DNA of 64,000 bases from Fodinibius sp036381435 (GTDB lineage Bacteria; Bacteroidota; Rhodothermia; Balneolales; Balneolaceae). Positions 9,744 through 17,027 of the stretch are shown here, in pieces. The DNA lies in contig DASVCW010000013.1 of NCBI GenBank assembly GCA_036381435.1, positions 96,458-160,457 of the forward strand, given 5' to 3'. A program made the translations under genes and the position numbers. A model generated the notes under the pieces. It saw only the letters and a list, made by a program, of their open reading frames with translations. It had not been told where the DNA came from and ran no database searches. Each line of letters begins with the position of its first letter. The first letter of the stretch is position 1.

Positions 9744-9881
9744 GGACCTACCCTGAATCCCTCTCTATCAATCCCAAAAAGCGGATTGACAAGGAGGGAT
9801 TTGAAAATCAGTTGGTTCTGTCCTCCTTCCTTGGCCCGGTGTTTTTGCCGGGGTAGGGAAGGAGCTAGAGGATGGGTCCGC
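9744..9881 (+). repeat. Left copy of DUF559-flanking palindromic repeat
   Basis: 138 bp beginning GGACCTACCCTGAATCCCTC and ending GAGGATGGGTCCGC, so the ends are inverted copies (GGACCYAYCC/GGRTRGGTCC). Inside are two hairpins: TCAATCC/GGATTGA with an A-rich loop, and CCCGG/CCGGG nested in CCTTCC/GGAAGG. It ends exactly in the stop codon of the DUF559 gene. The copy at 10267-10398 has the same order and orientation but different hairpin tips. Confidence 0.85.
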
Positions 9882-10249
9882 TATTCAAGATACTCCAATA
9901 TTTTTCTTTTCACTTGCTCCATATCATCCAACTCCCCATTTTTTATCCGCAAAGTTGTCAGGCCGAGCCCTTCTAAAACGAGATCCCTTTGGTAATCGTA
10001 GTACTGTTGGTATTCGTGAATTTTACCGTCCAGTTCAATCACTAACTTCTTTTGGGGACAATAAAAATCAGCAATAAAAAAGTATCTTTTATAATTATAC
10101 TGTTTATAAATGAAAGGCTTTTGCCTTACGAACCGATACTTCTTCAACCTCTTTTTTCTGAGATGCTCCCAAAGAAGTTGCTCACTTTCTGTTGGATTTT
10201 TTCGTAGCTTCCTTGCCAGCTCTGTAACTGATTTTTTTCTCTTTTTCAT
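9881..10249 (-). CDS. DUF559 family endonuclease-like protein
   Basis: A 122-residue protein. The basic start (MKKRKKSVTELARKLRKN) is followed by the DUF559 hallmark PTESEQLLWEHLR, and the core IADFYCPQKKLVIELDGKIH resembles the PD-(D/E)xK active site of Vsr-type nucleases (Asp, then E-x-D). Length is standard for the family. Function is not established for this group; it is commonly regarded as a putative DNA endonuclease. The gene fills the whole space between two direct palindromic repeats, with its stop codon inside one repeat and its start 18 bp from the other, which suggests a mobile or selfish unit. Confidence 0.85.
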   Translation of the reverse strand: MKKRKKSVTELARKLRKNPTESEQLLWEHLRKKRLKKYRFVRQKPFIYKQYNYKRYFFIADFYCPQKKLVIELDGKIHEYQQYYDYQRDLVLEGLGLTTLRIKNGELDDMEQVKRKILEYLE

Positions 10250-10266
10250 TGGTTTTTATTCTTGCA

Positions 10267-10398
10267 GGCGGACCCACCCTAAATCCCTCCCTATGCCGGA
10301 AAGCACGGCACAAGGAGGGACTTTTGGAACCTGCTTGGTTCCTCCTTCCTTGTCCCGTGGGTTTATGGGATAGGGAAGGAGCCGAGGATAGGTCCGCC
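10267..10398 (+). repeat. Right copy of DUF559-flanking palindromic repeat
   Basis: 132 bp beginning GGCGGACCCACCCTAAATCC and ending GAGGATAGGTCCGCC. It is homologous to 9744-9881 in the same orientation. The hairpin tips differ while staying paired: TGCCG/CGGCA here replaces TCAATCC/GGATTGA, and there is a GGAACC/GGTTCC hairpin in the middle. Pairing kept while sequence changes argues that the fold matters. Confidence 0.85.
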
Positions 10399-10446
10399 AA
10401 GAGATAGCCCTCTGAATCCAACAGTTGTCGAAGACTTTTTATCAAC

Positions 10447-10656
10447 TTAAGTTTTTACTTCTTTGGCTTCTTTTTTATTAAAAATTTTTGTCCAAACGGC
10501 TGTTCCCGCTGCTACGCCTAAAGCGATAACCCAAGGGTGCGGGGTAAGGATAAGCTTAACGAAATCAACTGTGCCGGTATCGTTATATTGAATTAGGGCC
10601 CAATAAATCATGGTTCCGAAAAGAGCGTTTAAAAAATTGGTGAATATTTTTTTCAT
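10447..10656 (-). CDS. Small membrane protein, unknown function
   Basis: 69 residues with two predicted transmembrane segments (about 5-22 and 40-58) and a lysine-rich C-terminus. I do not recognise a family. It is the last of a run of small membrane-protein genes on the minus strand between the DUF559 unit and the peptide-export genes. Immunity or accessory roles for that island are conceivable but nothing in the sequence shows them. Confidence 0.55.
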   Translation of the reverse strand: MKKIFTNFLNALFGTMIYWALIQYNDTGTVDFVKLILTPHPWVIALGVAAGTAVWTKIFNKKEAKEVKT

Positions 10657-10673
10657 AGTTGGAAGTGTTTGGA

Positions 10674-10883
10674 TTATGATGATTGATAATTAGCAAGAGG
10701 GATTATGTACCAAAAAATCATTGCATAAACTATTAATGCTAAGAATATCCATAATATAAGCGCGAAAATTCGATATGACTTTTTACTTAGTTTGTTCTGC
10801 TTCCATTTGTTGTCAACAATCACGGCAGCTACCGAAACGAGGGAAGCGGCTATAGTTAAAAGAGAAAGAGTAATTATATTCAT
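10674..10883 (-). CDS. Small two-helix membrane protein, unknown function
   Basis: 69 residues. The hydrophobic segments at about 3-22 and 40-62 are separated by a basic loop (NKWKQNKLSKKSYR), a simple hairpin membrane protein. It lies 17 bp upstream of the next small membrane gene on the same strand, so the two are likely co-transcribed. No family recognised. Confidence 0.55.
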   Translation of the reverse strand: MNIITLSLLTIAASLVSVAAVIVDNKWKQNKLSKKSYRIFALILWIFLALIVYAMIFWYIIPLANYQSS

Positions 10884-10915
10884 GCGTTTACTATGAATGG
10901 CTGTAAAGTTAGCCT

Positions 10916-10990
10916 GTAAAGACAGATCGCATCTGTCTCATTTCTTAAAATCCGAGAAAGTTTTTAAAGACGCATTCAATGCCGTCTCTG
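10916..10990. repeat. GTAGAGAC-type palindromic repeat, copy 1
   Basis: 75 bp with ends GTAAAGAC and GTCTCTG and an inner near-palindrome around AAAGACGCATTCAATGCCGTCT. It is homologous to 16944-17020. The adjacent 10994-11019 carries a separate CCACCCTTGCCGTGAGGCAT module. Confidence 0.65.
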
Positions 10991-11085
10991 TGACCACCCT
11001 TGCCGTGAGGCATCCTTTTGGGAAACTCTTGAATAAGACGGAAGTACAACTTCCTTTGAGCATGTTCTGAAACTGTTATTAATAG

Positions 11086-11319
11086 CTATTTTACGACTGT
11101 GGCCTTCCGAACCCCTTTCCCAATAATCACCATTGGAATAACAGCCGTCCAAAGAAGTGGCATGGTAACCGAGAGCGAAACTTCTGGGTTGTCGATATGA
11201 ATAATACTTAGAAGCCCCATTAGCACGCCCAGCAAGAAAAAGCCAAAGACTATATAACTGAGAGATTCTGCTGTAAACTGAAGGGAGCCGATTTTTAATG
11301 AAAGTGGTTCTTTAGCCAT
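11086..11319 (-). CDS. Small membrane protein, unknown function
   Basis: 77 residues with two hydrophobic helices (about 19-42 and 48-68) and a basic C-terminus (GKGVRKATVVK). No family recognised. It starts 9 bp after the stop codon of the upstream gene (11329-11796) and is probably in one transcript with it. Confidence 0.55.
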   Translation of the reverse strand: MAKEPLSLKIGSLQFTAESLSYIVFGFFLLGVLMGLLSIIHIDNPEVSLSVTMPLLWTAVIPMVIIGKGVRKATVVK

Positions 11320-11328
11320 GATGATTAT

Positions 11329-11796
11329 TTAATTGTAGCTAGCTACTTTTTTAAATGAGCTGACCATGAGGTAGTAAAAAATAACACCTACAATTGTTGA
11401 CAGGCTGATATATAAATAATCTTCAATCAAGCGGCCGGATGTTTCTTCCAAAAAGACAACTGCAAAGATAGCAACCGGTATGGCCAGAAGCATTATAAAG
11501 ACAAATAACCGAATGCCAATGACGAAATACAACGACAGGAATCGTTTTAAATAATCTTTCCCGTCCCCCTTTTGATTAACTTTAAAAGTCAGATTTAAGC
11601 CAACAACCGTAATAAGTAGCACTAACGCTACTTCAGCAAATAGGAAAGTATCGTTATTGTAATAGTCAGACGACGACCCATACGATATTAAACTGAACAA
11701 GATGAAACTTGCCATCAGATAATAGAAGCCTTCTTTGTCGGAAACATTGTTGTCAGACAGTCTGTTTTCCAGATCTCTTAGGTTAAACCAATTCAT
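11329..11796 (-). CDS. Multi-pass membrane protein, unknown function
   Basis: 155 residues from the ATG at 11796 (MNWFNLRDLENRLSDNNVSD). The frame is open to 11979, but the extra 61 codons look non-coding and cross a dispersed repeat, so the inner start is preferred. Four hydrophobic segments follow a charged N-terminus. It is followed at once by a small membrane protein gene. Nothing identifies the function. It could belong to the peptide-export island or be unrelated. Confidence 0.6.
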   Translation of the reverse strand: MNWFNLRDLENRLSDNNVSDKEGFYYLMASFILFSLISYGSSSDYYNNDTFLFAEVALVLLITVVGLNLTFKVNQKGDGKDYLKRFLSLYFVIGIRLFVFIMLLAIPVAIFAVVFLEETSGRLIEDYLYISLSTIVGVIFYYLMVSSFKKVASYN

Positions 11797-12125
11797 AATT
11801 GTAAAGTTTAATTGCTGGGGTTGATGATTTTTTGCCTGTTTAACATTAGTGAACAGGAATGACTTTTGCAAAAGCCGCTGTTTCCCCGAAAATCCTATGC
11901 CAATGATAAGCATCGGGACAAGAGGGGATGCTTTCTGTTTCATGGAATATTCTTTAATTCGCTTGGTAAAGATCCTCATTATCGATGGAAGATGCCTATG
12001 GCAAGTGTGGGGTCCTATTATTAGCAGACAGTGCTATATAGCCCAATACACATTTTTTATCTCGAACTCACGTTAAATTAAAATAAGCGACATTTATTAA
12101 GCACCAGCATAACTCCCCACTTCTT

Positions 12126-13025
12126 TCATGGAGTTATTTTTTTCATGTATACATTAATGGCTAAAATTATTAGTAGAAGAAAAGGTATTTTAATTAGGTT
12201 AGAATAATCTCCCCACCCATCAATTGTTTGTGATTGCATGTTAAGATAATCATCCAAATAATTTTGCCCCAAAAACATAAATAAATCAATAGACCAATGA
12301 ATACTGATGCAGTAAAGCAGAGAACCCGAGTGGTAATATGTTAAGGCTAACAGGTATCCTATAAAGAATGCAGTAATATAAAAAAGAGGCTCTTATTGAA
12401 ATATAGCAGAGAAAAAATAAGAGAAGAGATAATAAGAGCAAGTTGTAGATTTGAGGTATTTTTAAACAGATAACGGAATATTAACCCCCGATATACCTTC
12501 TCTTCAGCTAAAGCCACAAAAAAATAGGTCAAAACTCCAGCAAAAAATGTAAATTCTAAATTTTGAAAAAAATGAGTAAAAGGAAAGTATCCCTCAGTGA
12601 TATGGAACTCGATAAAACCCAAGGCCATAGTTACAGATAATATTATAGTCATGGTCAAAAATGTAAGTAAGGAAATAATAATAAATCCTTTTGCTTTGGC
12701 TTCCCAATTTGAGGGAGGAGAAGGAAGTAATGATTTTAAATCCTTTTGATACCGATTGATATAAAATGTAACTGCAAGAAAAGAAATCAAAAAGCTTAAA
12801 CTCAGTATCACACGCCCCAGGAGCGTAGTAGGTACAAGAGATTGATCAAAATGCTGCGGCATTAAAATGTCAAATGGAAAAGACCATAACAACGGCTATT
12901 ACATACATAAAAAAGAAGGCCATCAAAGCAGTTTTGATGATCAAATAAATAGTTTTCAATATCTTCGATATCATTCCGACTACTTTGTTGTTTTTAGAAG
13001 GTGAGATGTTACTATTTTTGGACAT
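12126..13025 (-). pseudogene. CPBP (Abi) family intramembrane protease, frameshifted twice
   Basis: The central frame (12359-12892) encodes hydrophobic helices and the CPBP motif EEKVYR followed by GLIFRYLF. It stops early. In the next frame coding continues without a stop for about 85 codons down to a TGA at 12126-12128, with helices and the third motif H-x3-D (IHWSIDLF); the junction is a run of six T (about 12389). Upstream, a 51-codon frame from 13025 (MSKNSNISPSKNNKVVG, then a transmembrane helix) runs into the central frame if one base is dropped near 12881. The second motif has Tyr where His is usual (FSLLYF). CPBP proteins often serve bacteriocin immunity or peptide processing, which fits the neighbours. 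Gene decay or homopolymer sequencing error are both possible. Confidence 0.75.
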
Positions 13026-13103
13026 TCAATAAGCGGTGAAGGGGTTGTACTATCGGGATAGGCAATAAACGGGATTACAACTCCCTTTAAGCAGGATTAT
13101 GAT

Positions 13104-13342
13104 TTAAATAGCTTTCAGCCTCTTTAAAGCTTGAAACTTTTCCCATAGGTAAACATCGATGCCACATAAAGCTAAAAAAACAAAGGCTTCTTCAACTAAA
13201 GCCCCAGCCTTATAAGTACCCGATTCTGCTGATGAAAATAACACCGGTATTTCTTGCAGTTCATTAAAAATGAGATCATAGGTTTTCAATACAAAAAATA
13301 CAGCTACCTGTATAACCAACAGTCTTTTGAATTCTTTTTCAT
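13104..13342 (-). pseudogene. Small membrane protein gene, apparently frameshifted near its start
   Basis: The long frame (13104-13319) starts only at a TTG without a ribosome site. Just upstream an ATG at 13342 has a good site (AAGGA, 8 bases away) but runs out of frame. One extra A in the AAAAA run would join them as MKKEFKRLLVIQVAVFFVL. The product would be about 79 residues with two hydrophobic helices and a basic tail (KFQALKRLKAI). No family recognised. Position among peptide genes suggests an immunity or accessory protein, by inference only. Confidence 0.5.
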
Positions 13343-13421
13343 GATTCTTTCCTTGATTTAATTTTTTAAAAAAAGACTATAGATGTTATTTGAAAAAGTC
13401 TAAGTTTTTATAGAGAATTAT

Positions 13422-13622
13422 CTATGGAGAGGAGGTTTTATTTTGACTATTTTCCTTATAAGTAATTAAATAGACTGCAATGCTTACCCCTAAAAAAAGT
13501 AAGCTTTTTTCAATTATGGTAGTAGTGACGATTTGACCTTTTATTTTCCATAAAGTATATCCTATATCTAATATAAAATAGAGAGACACTATTGAGAGCC
13601 GAACTAATAATTTACTTGTCAT
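13422..13622 (-). CDS. Small two-helix membrane protein, candidate immunity protein
   Basis: 66 residues with transmembrane segments about 8-22 and 38-55 and a hydrophilic C-terminus. It lies directly downstream of the double-glycine peptide genes, separated by a strong hairpin at 13638-13677. No family recognised. Immunity is suggested only by size, topology and position. Confidence 0.55.
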   Translation of the reverse strand: MTSKLLVRLSIVSLYFILDIGYTLWKIKGQIVTTTIIEKSLLFLGVSIAVYLITYKENSQNKTSSP

Positions 13623-13637
13623 TTTTTAATTGAATTT

Positions 13638-13677
13638 AAAGTTGGCCTTATTATAATAAAACATAAGGCCAACTTTT
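13638..13677. terminator. Hairpin terminator after the peptide genes
   Basis: AAGTTGGCCTTAT and ATAAGGCCAACTT form a perfect 13-bp stem with an 11-base loop and A/T runs on both sides. It lies just after the stop of the peptide gene at 13696, so it probably ends the peptide transcript. Confidence 0.85.
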
Positions 13678-13695
13678 TATTTATTTTATTGTTAG

Positions 13696-13902
13696 TTAGT
13701 CTCTTAGACCATGTTCTCTGATAAATGCTGCTCTTTCGTCAGGTGACATTTGTATTTCTTGACTAGATATACTCCAAGCACCTGCTACAAAAGCAATCAG
13801 TTCAGTTATAATGCCTCCTCCATTATAATTTTTTAACTCTTTTGAACTCAATGCCTTAATGTTAATAGGCTTTACATTATTTGGTTTTATTTTAGTACTC
13901 AT
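13696..13902 (-). CDS. Double-glycine leader peptide (bacteriocin or signal precursor)
   Basis: 68 residues. The leader ends LSSKELKNYNGG (GG at 28-29), matching the LSxxEL-x-x-x-GG consensus cut by C39 peptidases. The mature part of about 39 residues begins with a hydrophobic stretch rich in Gly and Ala (IITELIAFVAGAW) and ends with a charged tail (DERAAFIREHGLRD). There are no cysteines, so no lanthionine or disulfide is expected. A good ribosome site (AGAGG, 6 bases) supports the start. It lies 34 bp downstream of a second such gene and close to a matching C39 ABC exporter. Confidence 0.8.
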   Translation of the reverse strand: MSTKIKPNNVKPINIKALSSKELKNYNGGGIITELIAFVAGAWSISSQEIQMSPDERAAFIREHGLRD

Positions 13903-13936
13903 AACTATCCTCTTTTTATTTAATAATTGTGATTAA

Positions 13937-14137
13937 TTAAATGCCTCTTGCAAAATCTTGACCACTCTCATAGGCATCAACAAGGTTTTGTCCACCAGAT
14001 TCCCAAATGTCGTTAATTTCAGTATAAGCAACTGTTAATGCAACTGGAATCCACCAATAAACACCACCTGATATACCTCTTTGTGATTTTTCTGTTAGCT
14101 TCTCAACATTACATCTTTTCAGATTTAAGTTTTCCAT
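13937..14137 (-). CDS. Double-glycine leader peptide (bacteriocin or signal precursor)
   Basis: 66 residues with leader ending VEKLTEKSQRGISGG (GG at 24-25). The 41-residue core begins VYWWIPVALTVAY and ends ESGQDFARGI: hydrophobic first, then acidic. The only cysteine is in the leader. A ribosome site (AGGTG) precedes the ATG. It differs in core sequence from the neighbouring peptide at 13696-13902, so the two could be a two-component bacteriocin or unrelated signals. Export by the C39 transporter encoded 600 bp upstream is the obvious inference. Confidence 0.8.
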   Translation of the reverse strand: MENLNLKRCNVEKLTEKSQRGISGGVYWWIPVALTVAYTEINDIWESGGQNLVDAYESGQDFARGI

Positions 14138-14170
14138 AAGTTTTCACCTATATGTTTAATTAAAGTTAAT

Positions 14171-14189
14171 GAAGCCGTTAAATGGCTTC
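14171..14189. terminator. Small hairpin between the HTH gene and the peptide genes
   Basis: GAAGCC and GGCTTC form a 6-bp stem with a 7-base loop, 20 bp after the stop of the HTH-GG gene and 34 bp before the start of the next peptide gene. There is no clear U tract, so it may be a weak terminator or attenuator. Confidence 0.5.
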
Positions 14190-14208
14190 ACCTACAATTA
14201 ACCAACAC

Positions 14209-14523
14209 TCACTGAACAAATACATACAGTGGCTCAAATTTTTTGAACATTCTTCCACCGCTCACCTTTTTCTTTTCTTTCTCCGAAAGGTTTTTCCGAA
14301 ATCCGATAATCATTTCCCCCTGTTCTTCGTACACATAACTTTCTCTATAATGGTCATAAATGATAGGGCAATCAAATTCTTCTTTCAGTTCTTCCAGAAA
14401 TTTATAAAGCCAGCGCTCGGAAATATCAAGTTTATCGGCAAGCTCTTTGGGCGAACCGGTGCTTTTTCGTCGTATCATTGCATCAAGTCTTCGTATTCGT
14501 GTTATATATCTGTAGAGTGACAT
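14209..14523 (-). CDS. Short HTH protein with C-terminal double-glycine leader-like motif
   Basis: 104 residues. Residues 1-50 form an HTH_11-like winged helix (RRLDAMIRRKSTGSPKELAD, then LDISERWLYKFLEEL). Residues 50-77 are the wing region. From residue 79 the sequence LSEKEKKKVSGG is a good match to the double-glycine leader consensus seen in the neighbouring precursors, and it is followed by a 14-residue tail (RMFKKFEPLYVFVQ). A strong ribosome site (GAGAGG) precedes the ATG. It sits between the C39 exporter and the peptide genes. It may be the local regulator, and the tail may be released as a peptide. That second idea is an inference from the motif. Confidence 0.75.
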   Translation of the reverse strand: MSLYRYITRIRRLDAMIRRKSTGSPKELADKLDISERWLYKFLEELKEEFDCPIIYDHYRESYVYEEQGEMIIGFRKNLSEKEKKKVSGGRMFKKFEPLYVFVQ

Positions 14524-14704
14524 ATTTTCCTCTCAATTTTCGTTACTGGTTATTGAGTTATTGGTTTTAATAGTTCCTCAAATGTTAACCTTGTTTTTCC
14601 TGTGTCAGATCATTCCCCAACTCCGTTAAAACTTCGTTGAGCAGGCCCTGCGCCCCTTCTTCAAAAGGAATGCCTATGGCTAAAGGTGGAGATTACTTCC
14701 GCTT

Positions 14705-16903
14705 TTAGGCGGAAGGTATTTCAGCTAATGAATTTCCATTTAATATGGGAAATTGTTTTTGCCAGAGTTCGAAATAATCAGCTTGTCGTGCCATCAATTC
14801 TTCGTGGTTTCCTTCTTCCACCACTTTGCCTTTGTCAAGCACACAAATTTTGTCTGCTTTAAATACCGTACTCAGTCGATGAGCAATGAGGATAATCGTC
14901 TTACCCTGCTCAGTAAGTAGATCAATTGTGCGTTGTACGTATTGCTCCGATGATGAATCCAGGGAAGAGGTAGCTTCATCCAGAATTAAAATATCAGGTT
15001 CTTTATAAAGGGCGCGGGCAATAGCAATGCGCTGCTTTTGTCCGCCGGAAAGACTGGCCCCGTTTTCACCCAGGTAGGTTTCAAAGCCGTTGGGTAAACC
15101 TTCGATAAATTCAATAATTCCGAGTTTCTTACAAATAGCAACTATCTTTTCCATATCAGGATCAAATTCACCCACAGCAATATTATCTATCACATTTCCG
15201 GCAAACAGATCTATCTCTTGTGGAACCACCGAAATTGTATTTCTAAGGCTTCTATTATCAACGTACTCAAGGTTGATGTCGCCGATTCTTACCCGCCCTT
15301 CATCAAGCGGATAAAGTTTCTGTAAAATATTGATGATCGTAGTTTTGCCCGAGCCGCTTTCACCGACAAAAGCGGTAACTTTTCCTTTGGGAATGGTAAG
15401 ATTCAGATCTTCAAAAACAGTAACCCTGGAACCGTACCGGAATTTTACATTTTCAAAATGGATATCTCCCAATAGTTCCGGTTTTAGTTGGATTTTCTTG
15501 CCTTCCTTTTCTTTTTCCAAATCCATGATTTCAAAGAGACGGTCGGCCGCGATCATTGCATCCTGGATCGTTTTATTCATCCCAACAAGGCTGCTTATCG
15601 GGCCGGTGAAATAACCGATGACCGCATAAAAAGACATCAATTCACCGGTAGTAATTACTCCATCTAAAACGTAATAGGCTCCGGCCCATAATAGAATGAT
15701 GGTAAATAACCTTGATGTAAACTGGGAAGAATTACCGGAAAATACCGAGTTCAGCCCGGAGCGATATACTGTTTTTAACAGACGGACAAAGCGGGTTTCG
15801 GTCTTCAGGTTAGCAAAATCCTCCAGTCCGAATTGCTTGATGGTTGAAACGGAGTTTAAAGATTCAACAAGCTGCGACTCCAGATCAGCAGCGTTCTCCA
15901 TCACTTTCCGCTGAGTTTTTTTATTGATTTTATTTGTGATGAAATAAATGAGAGCATAGGCGGGAATAATGGATAGCATCACCAGGCCCAGTTTCCAGAA
16001 ATAGGTGAACATCAGTCCGAATGAAAAGAGGACGATAAAAACATTTACGGCCAGATTAATGGATACATCATTAATAAATGCGCGTATTTTAACGGCATCA
16101 TTAATGCGGGAAATGATTTCCCCTACGCGCATGGTATCAAAGAATCGCTGGGGTAGTTTGAGCAGATGTTTGTAATAGCCCAATATTAGACGGGCATCAA
16201 TTAACTGACCGGTTTTAAGAGTGAAAACTGTTTTTGTGACACCAACAAAAATCTGCAGCACCAGCAAAATGATCATTCCCGTACCCAGCAGATTTAACAG
16301 ATTTTCATTACCGTCAGCCAGTACATGATCTACTATTAGCTGAACAAAAATAGCCGTAGATAAGCCGATAATCGTGAACATAGCCGCTCCGAATAGTGCC
16401 TGGAAAAGCACGGCTTTGTGAGGTTTTAACAGAAACCACATACGGCTCAGAATAGATACTTTTTCATCACCTGTTTCAAAATCTTCATTAGGCATGAGCA
16501 GGACTAAAACTCCGGTCCATTGCTCTTTAAATTCTTCGTGTGGAATTTTATGCAGCTTGCCGTCCATTGGATCCATCACTAAAATATGAGAATCTGTTGC
16601 TTCATAAATAACAACGAAATGATGGAGGACTTCTTTAACCACTATATGCGCAACAGCAGGAGTGGGGATTTTGAAAAGGCTGTCAAATTCTCCCTTTACT
16701 CCCTTGGCCGAGAAGCCCAGCTTTTTTGCGGCCTCAATCATGCCTAATACATTGGTCCCTTTTTTATCAGTAGATGCATATTGGCGGATGCGGGCTATAG
16801 GTAATTTTAAATTGTAATGAGCCGCCACCGATGCCAGACAAGCTGCTCCGCAGTCGGTAATATCATGTTGTTTGATTCCTACTGTACGTTCTTTAAGTCT
16901 CAT
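14705..16903 (-). CDS. ABC exporter with N-terminal C39 (double-glycine) peptidase
   Basis: 732 residues from the ATG at 16903. The frame extends to 17005, but those 34 codons come from a palindromic repeat. Residues 1-125 are the C39 peptidase: Q12, C18 in HDITDCGAACL, H95 in HHFVVIY, D111 in MDP. A six-helix transmembrane domain follows. The nucleotide-binding domain has Walker A GESGSGKTT (about 512), signature LSGGQKQR (about 617) and Walker B ILILDEA (about 635). It cuts GG leaders and exports the mature peptide with the HlyD-like partner encoded just upstream. A hairpin (CTTCCGC/GCGGAAG) spans its stop codon. Confidence 0.95.
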   Translation of the reverse strand: MRLKERTVGIKQHDITDCGAACLASVAAHYNLKLPIARIRQYASTDKKGTNVLGMIEAAKKLGFSAKGVKGEFDSLFKIPTPAVAHIVVKEVLHHFVVIYEATDSHILVMDPMDGKLHKIPHEEFKEQWTGVLVLLMPNEDFETGDEKVSILSRMWFLLKPHKAVLFQALFGAAMFTIIGLSTAIFVQLIVDHVLADGNENLLNLLGTGMIILLVLQIFVGVTKTVFTLKTGQLIDARLILGYYKHLLKLPQRFFDTMRVGEIISRINDAVKIRAFINDVSINLAVNVFIVLFSFGLMFTYFWKLGLVMLSIIPAYALIYFITNKINKKTQRKVMENAADLESQLVESLNSVSTIKQFGLEDFANLKTETRFVRLLKTVYRSGLNSVFSGNSSQFTSRLFTIILLWAGAYYVLDGVITTGELMSFYAVIGYFTGPISSLVGMNKTIQDAMIAADRLFEIMDLEKEKEGKKIQLKPELLGDIHFENVKFRYGSRVTVFEDLNLTIPKGKVTAFVGESGSGKTTIINILQKLYPLDEGRVRIGDINLEYVDNRSLRNTISVVPQEIDLFAGNVIDNIAVGEFDPDMEKIVAICKKLGIIEFIEGLPNGFETYLGENGASLSGGQKQRIAIARALYKEPDILILDEATSSLDSSSEQYVQRTIDLLTEQGKTIILIAHRLSTVFKADKICVLDKGKVVEEGNHEELMARQADYFELWQKQFPILNGNSLAEIPSA

Positions 16904-16943
16904 CTGTTTGAACCCCGTCTGTTCTTGTTTTTTATTTTTCTCT

Positions 16944-17020
16944 GTAGAGACAGATTGCATTTGTCTGATATCTCTTAAAAATCCCCGCAAATCTCTAAGA
17001 CGCATTCAATGCGTCTCTAC
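16944..17020. repeat. GTAGAGAC-type palindromic repeat, copy 2
   Basis: 77 bp with perfect inverted ends GTAGAGAC/GTCTCTAC, a near-palindrome AGACAGATTGCATTTGTCT and a perfect one AGACGCAT-TCA-ATGCGTCT. It is inserted between the HlyD-like and C39 transporter genes. The copy at 10916-10990 shares order and spacing. Confidence 0.75.
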
Positions 17021-17027
17021 TGGTTAA

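Noticed and set aside
10447..11319. Type I toxin-antitoxin or holin from the small membrane proteins
   Set aside because: Small size and hydrophobicity alone do not support it. There is no antisense promoter or paired antitoxin frame that I can see.
12359..12892. Programmed -1 frameshifting in the CPBP gene
   Set aside because: The T run could slip, but the P-site tRNA would mispair and a second shift of opposite sign is also needed upstream. Mutation or sequencing error is simpler.
14580..14665. Coding remnant behind the C39 exporter (reading AQGLLNEVLTELGNDLTQ on the minus strand)
   Set aside because: The same bases align with the end of the GTCATCCCCCTGCG repeat family (CCCTGCGCCCCTTCTTC), so the protein-like reading is more likely a by-product of a degenerate repeat.
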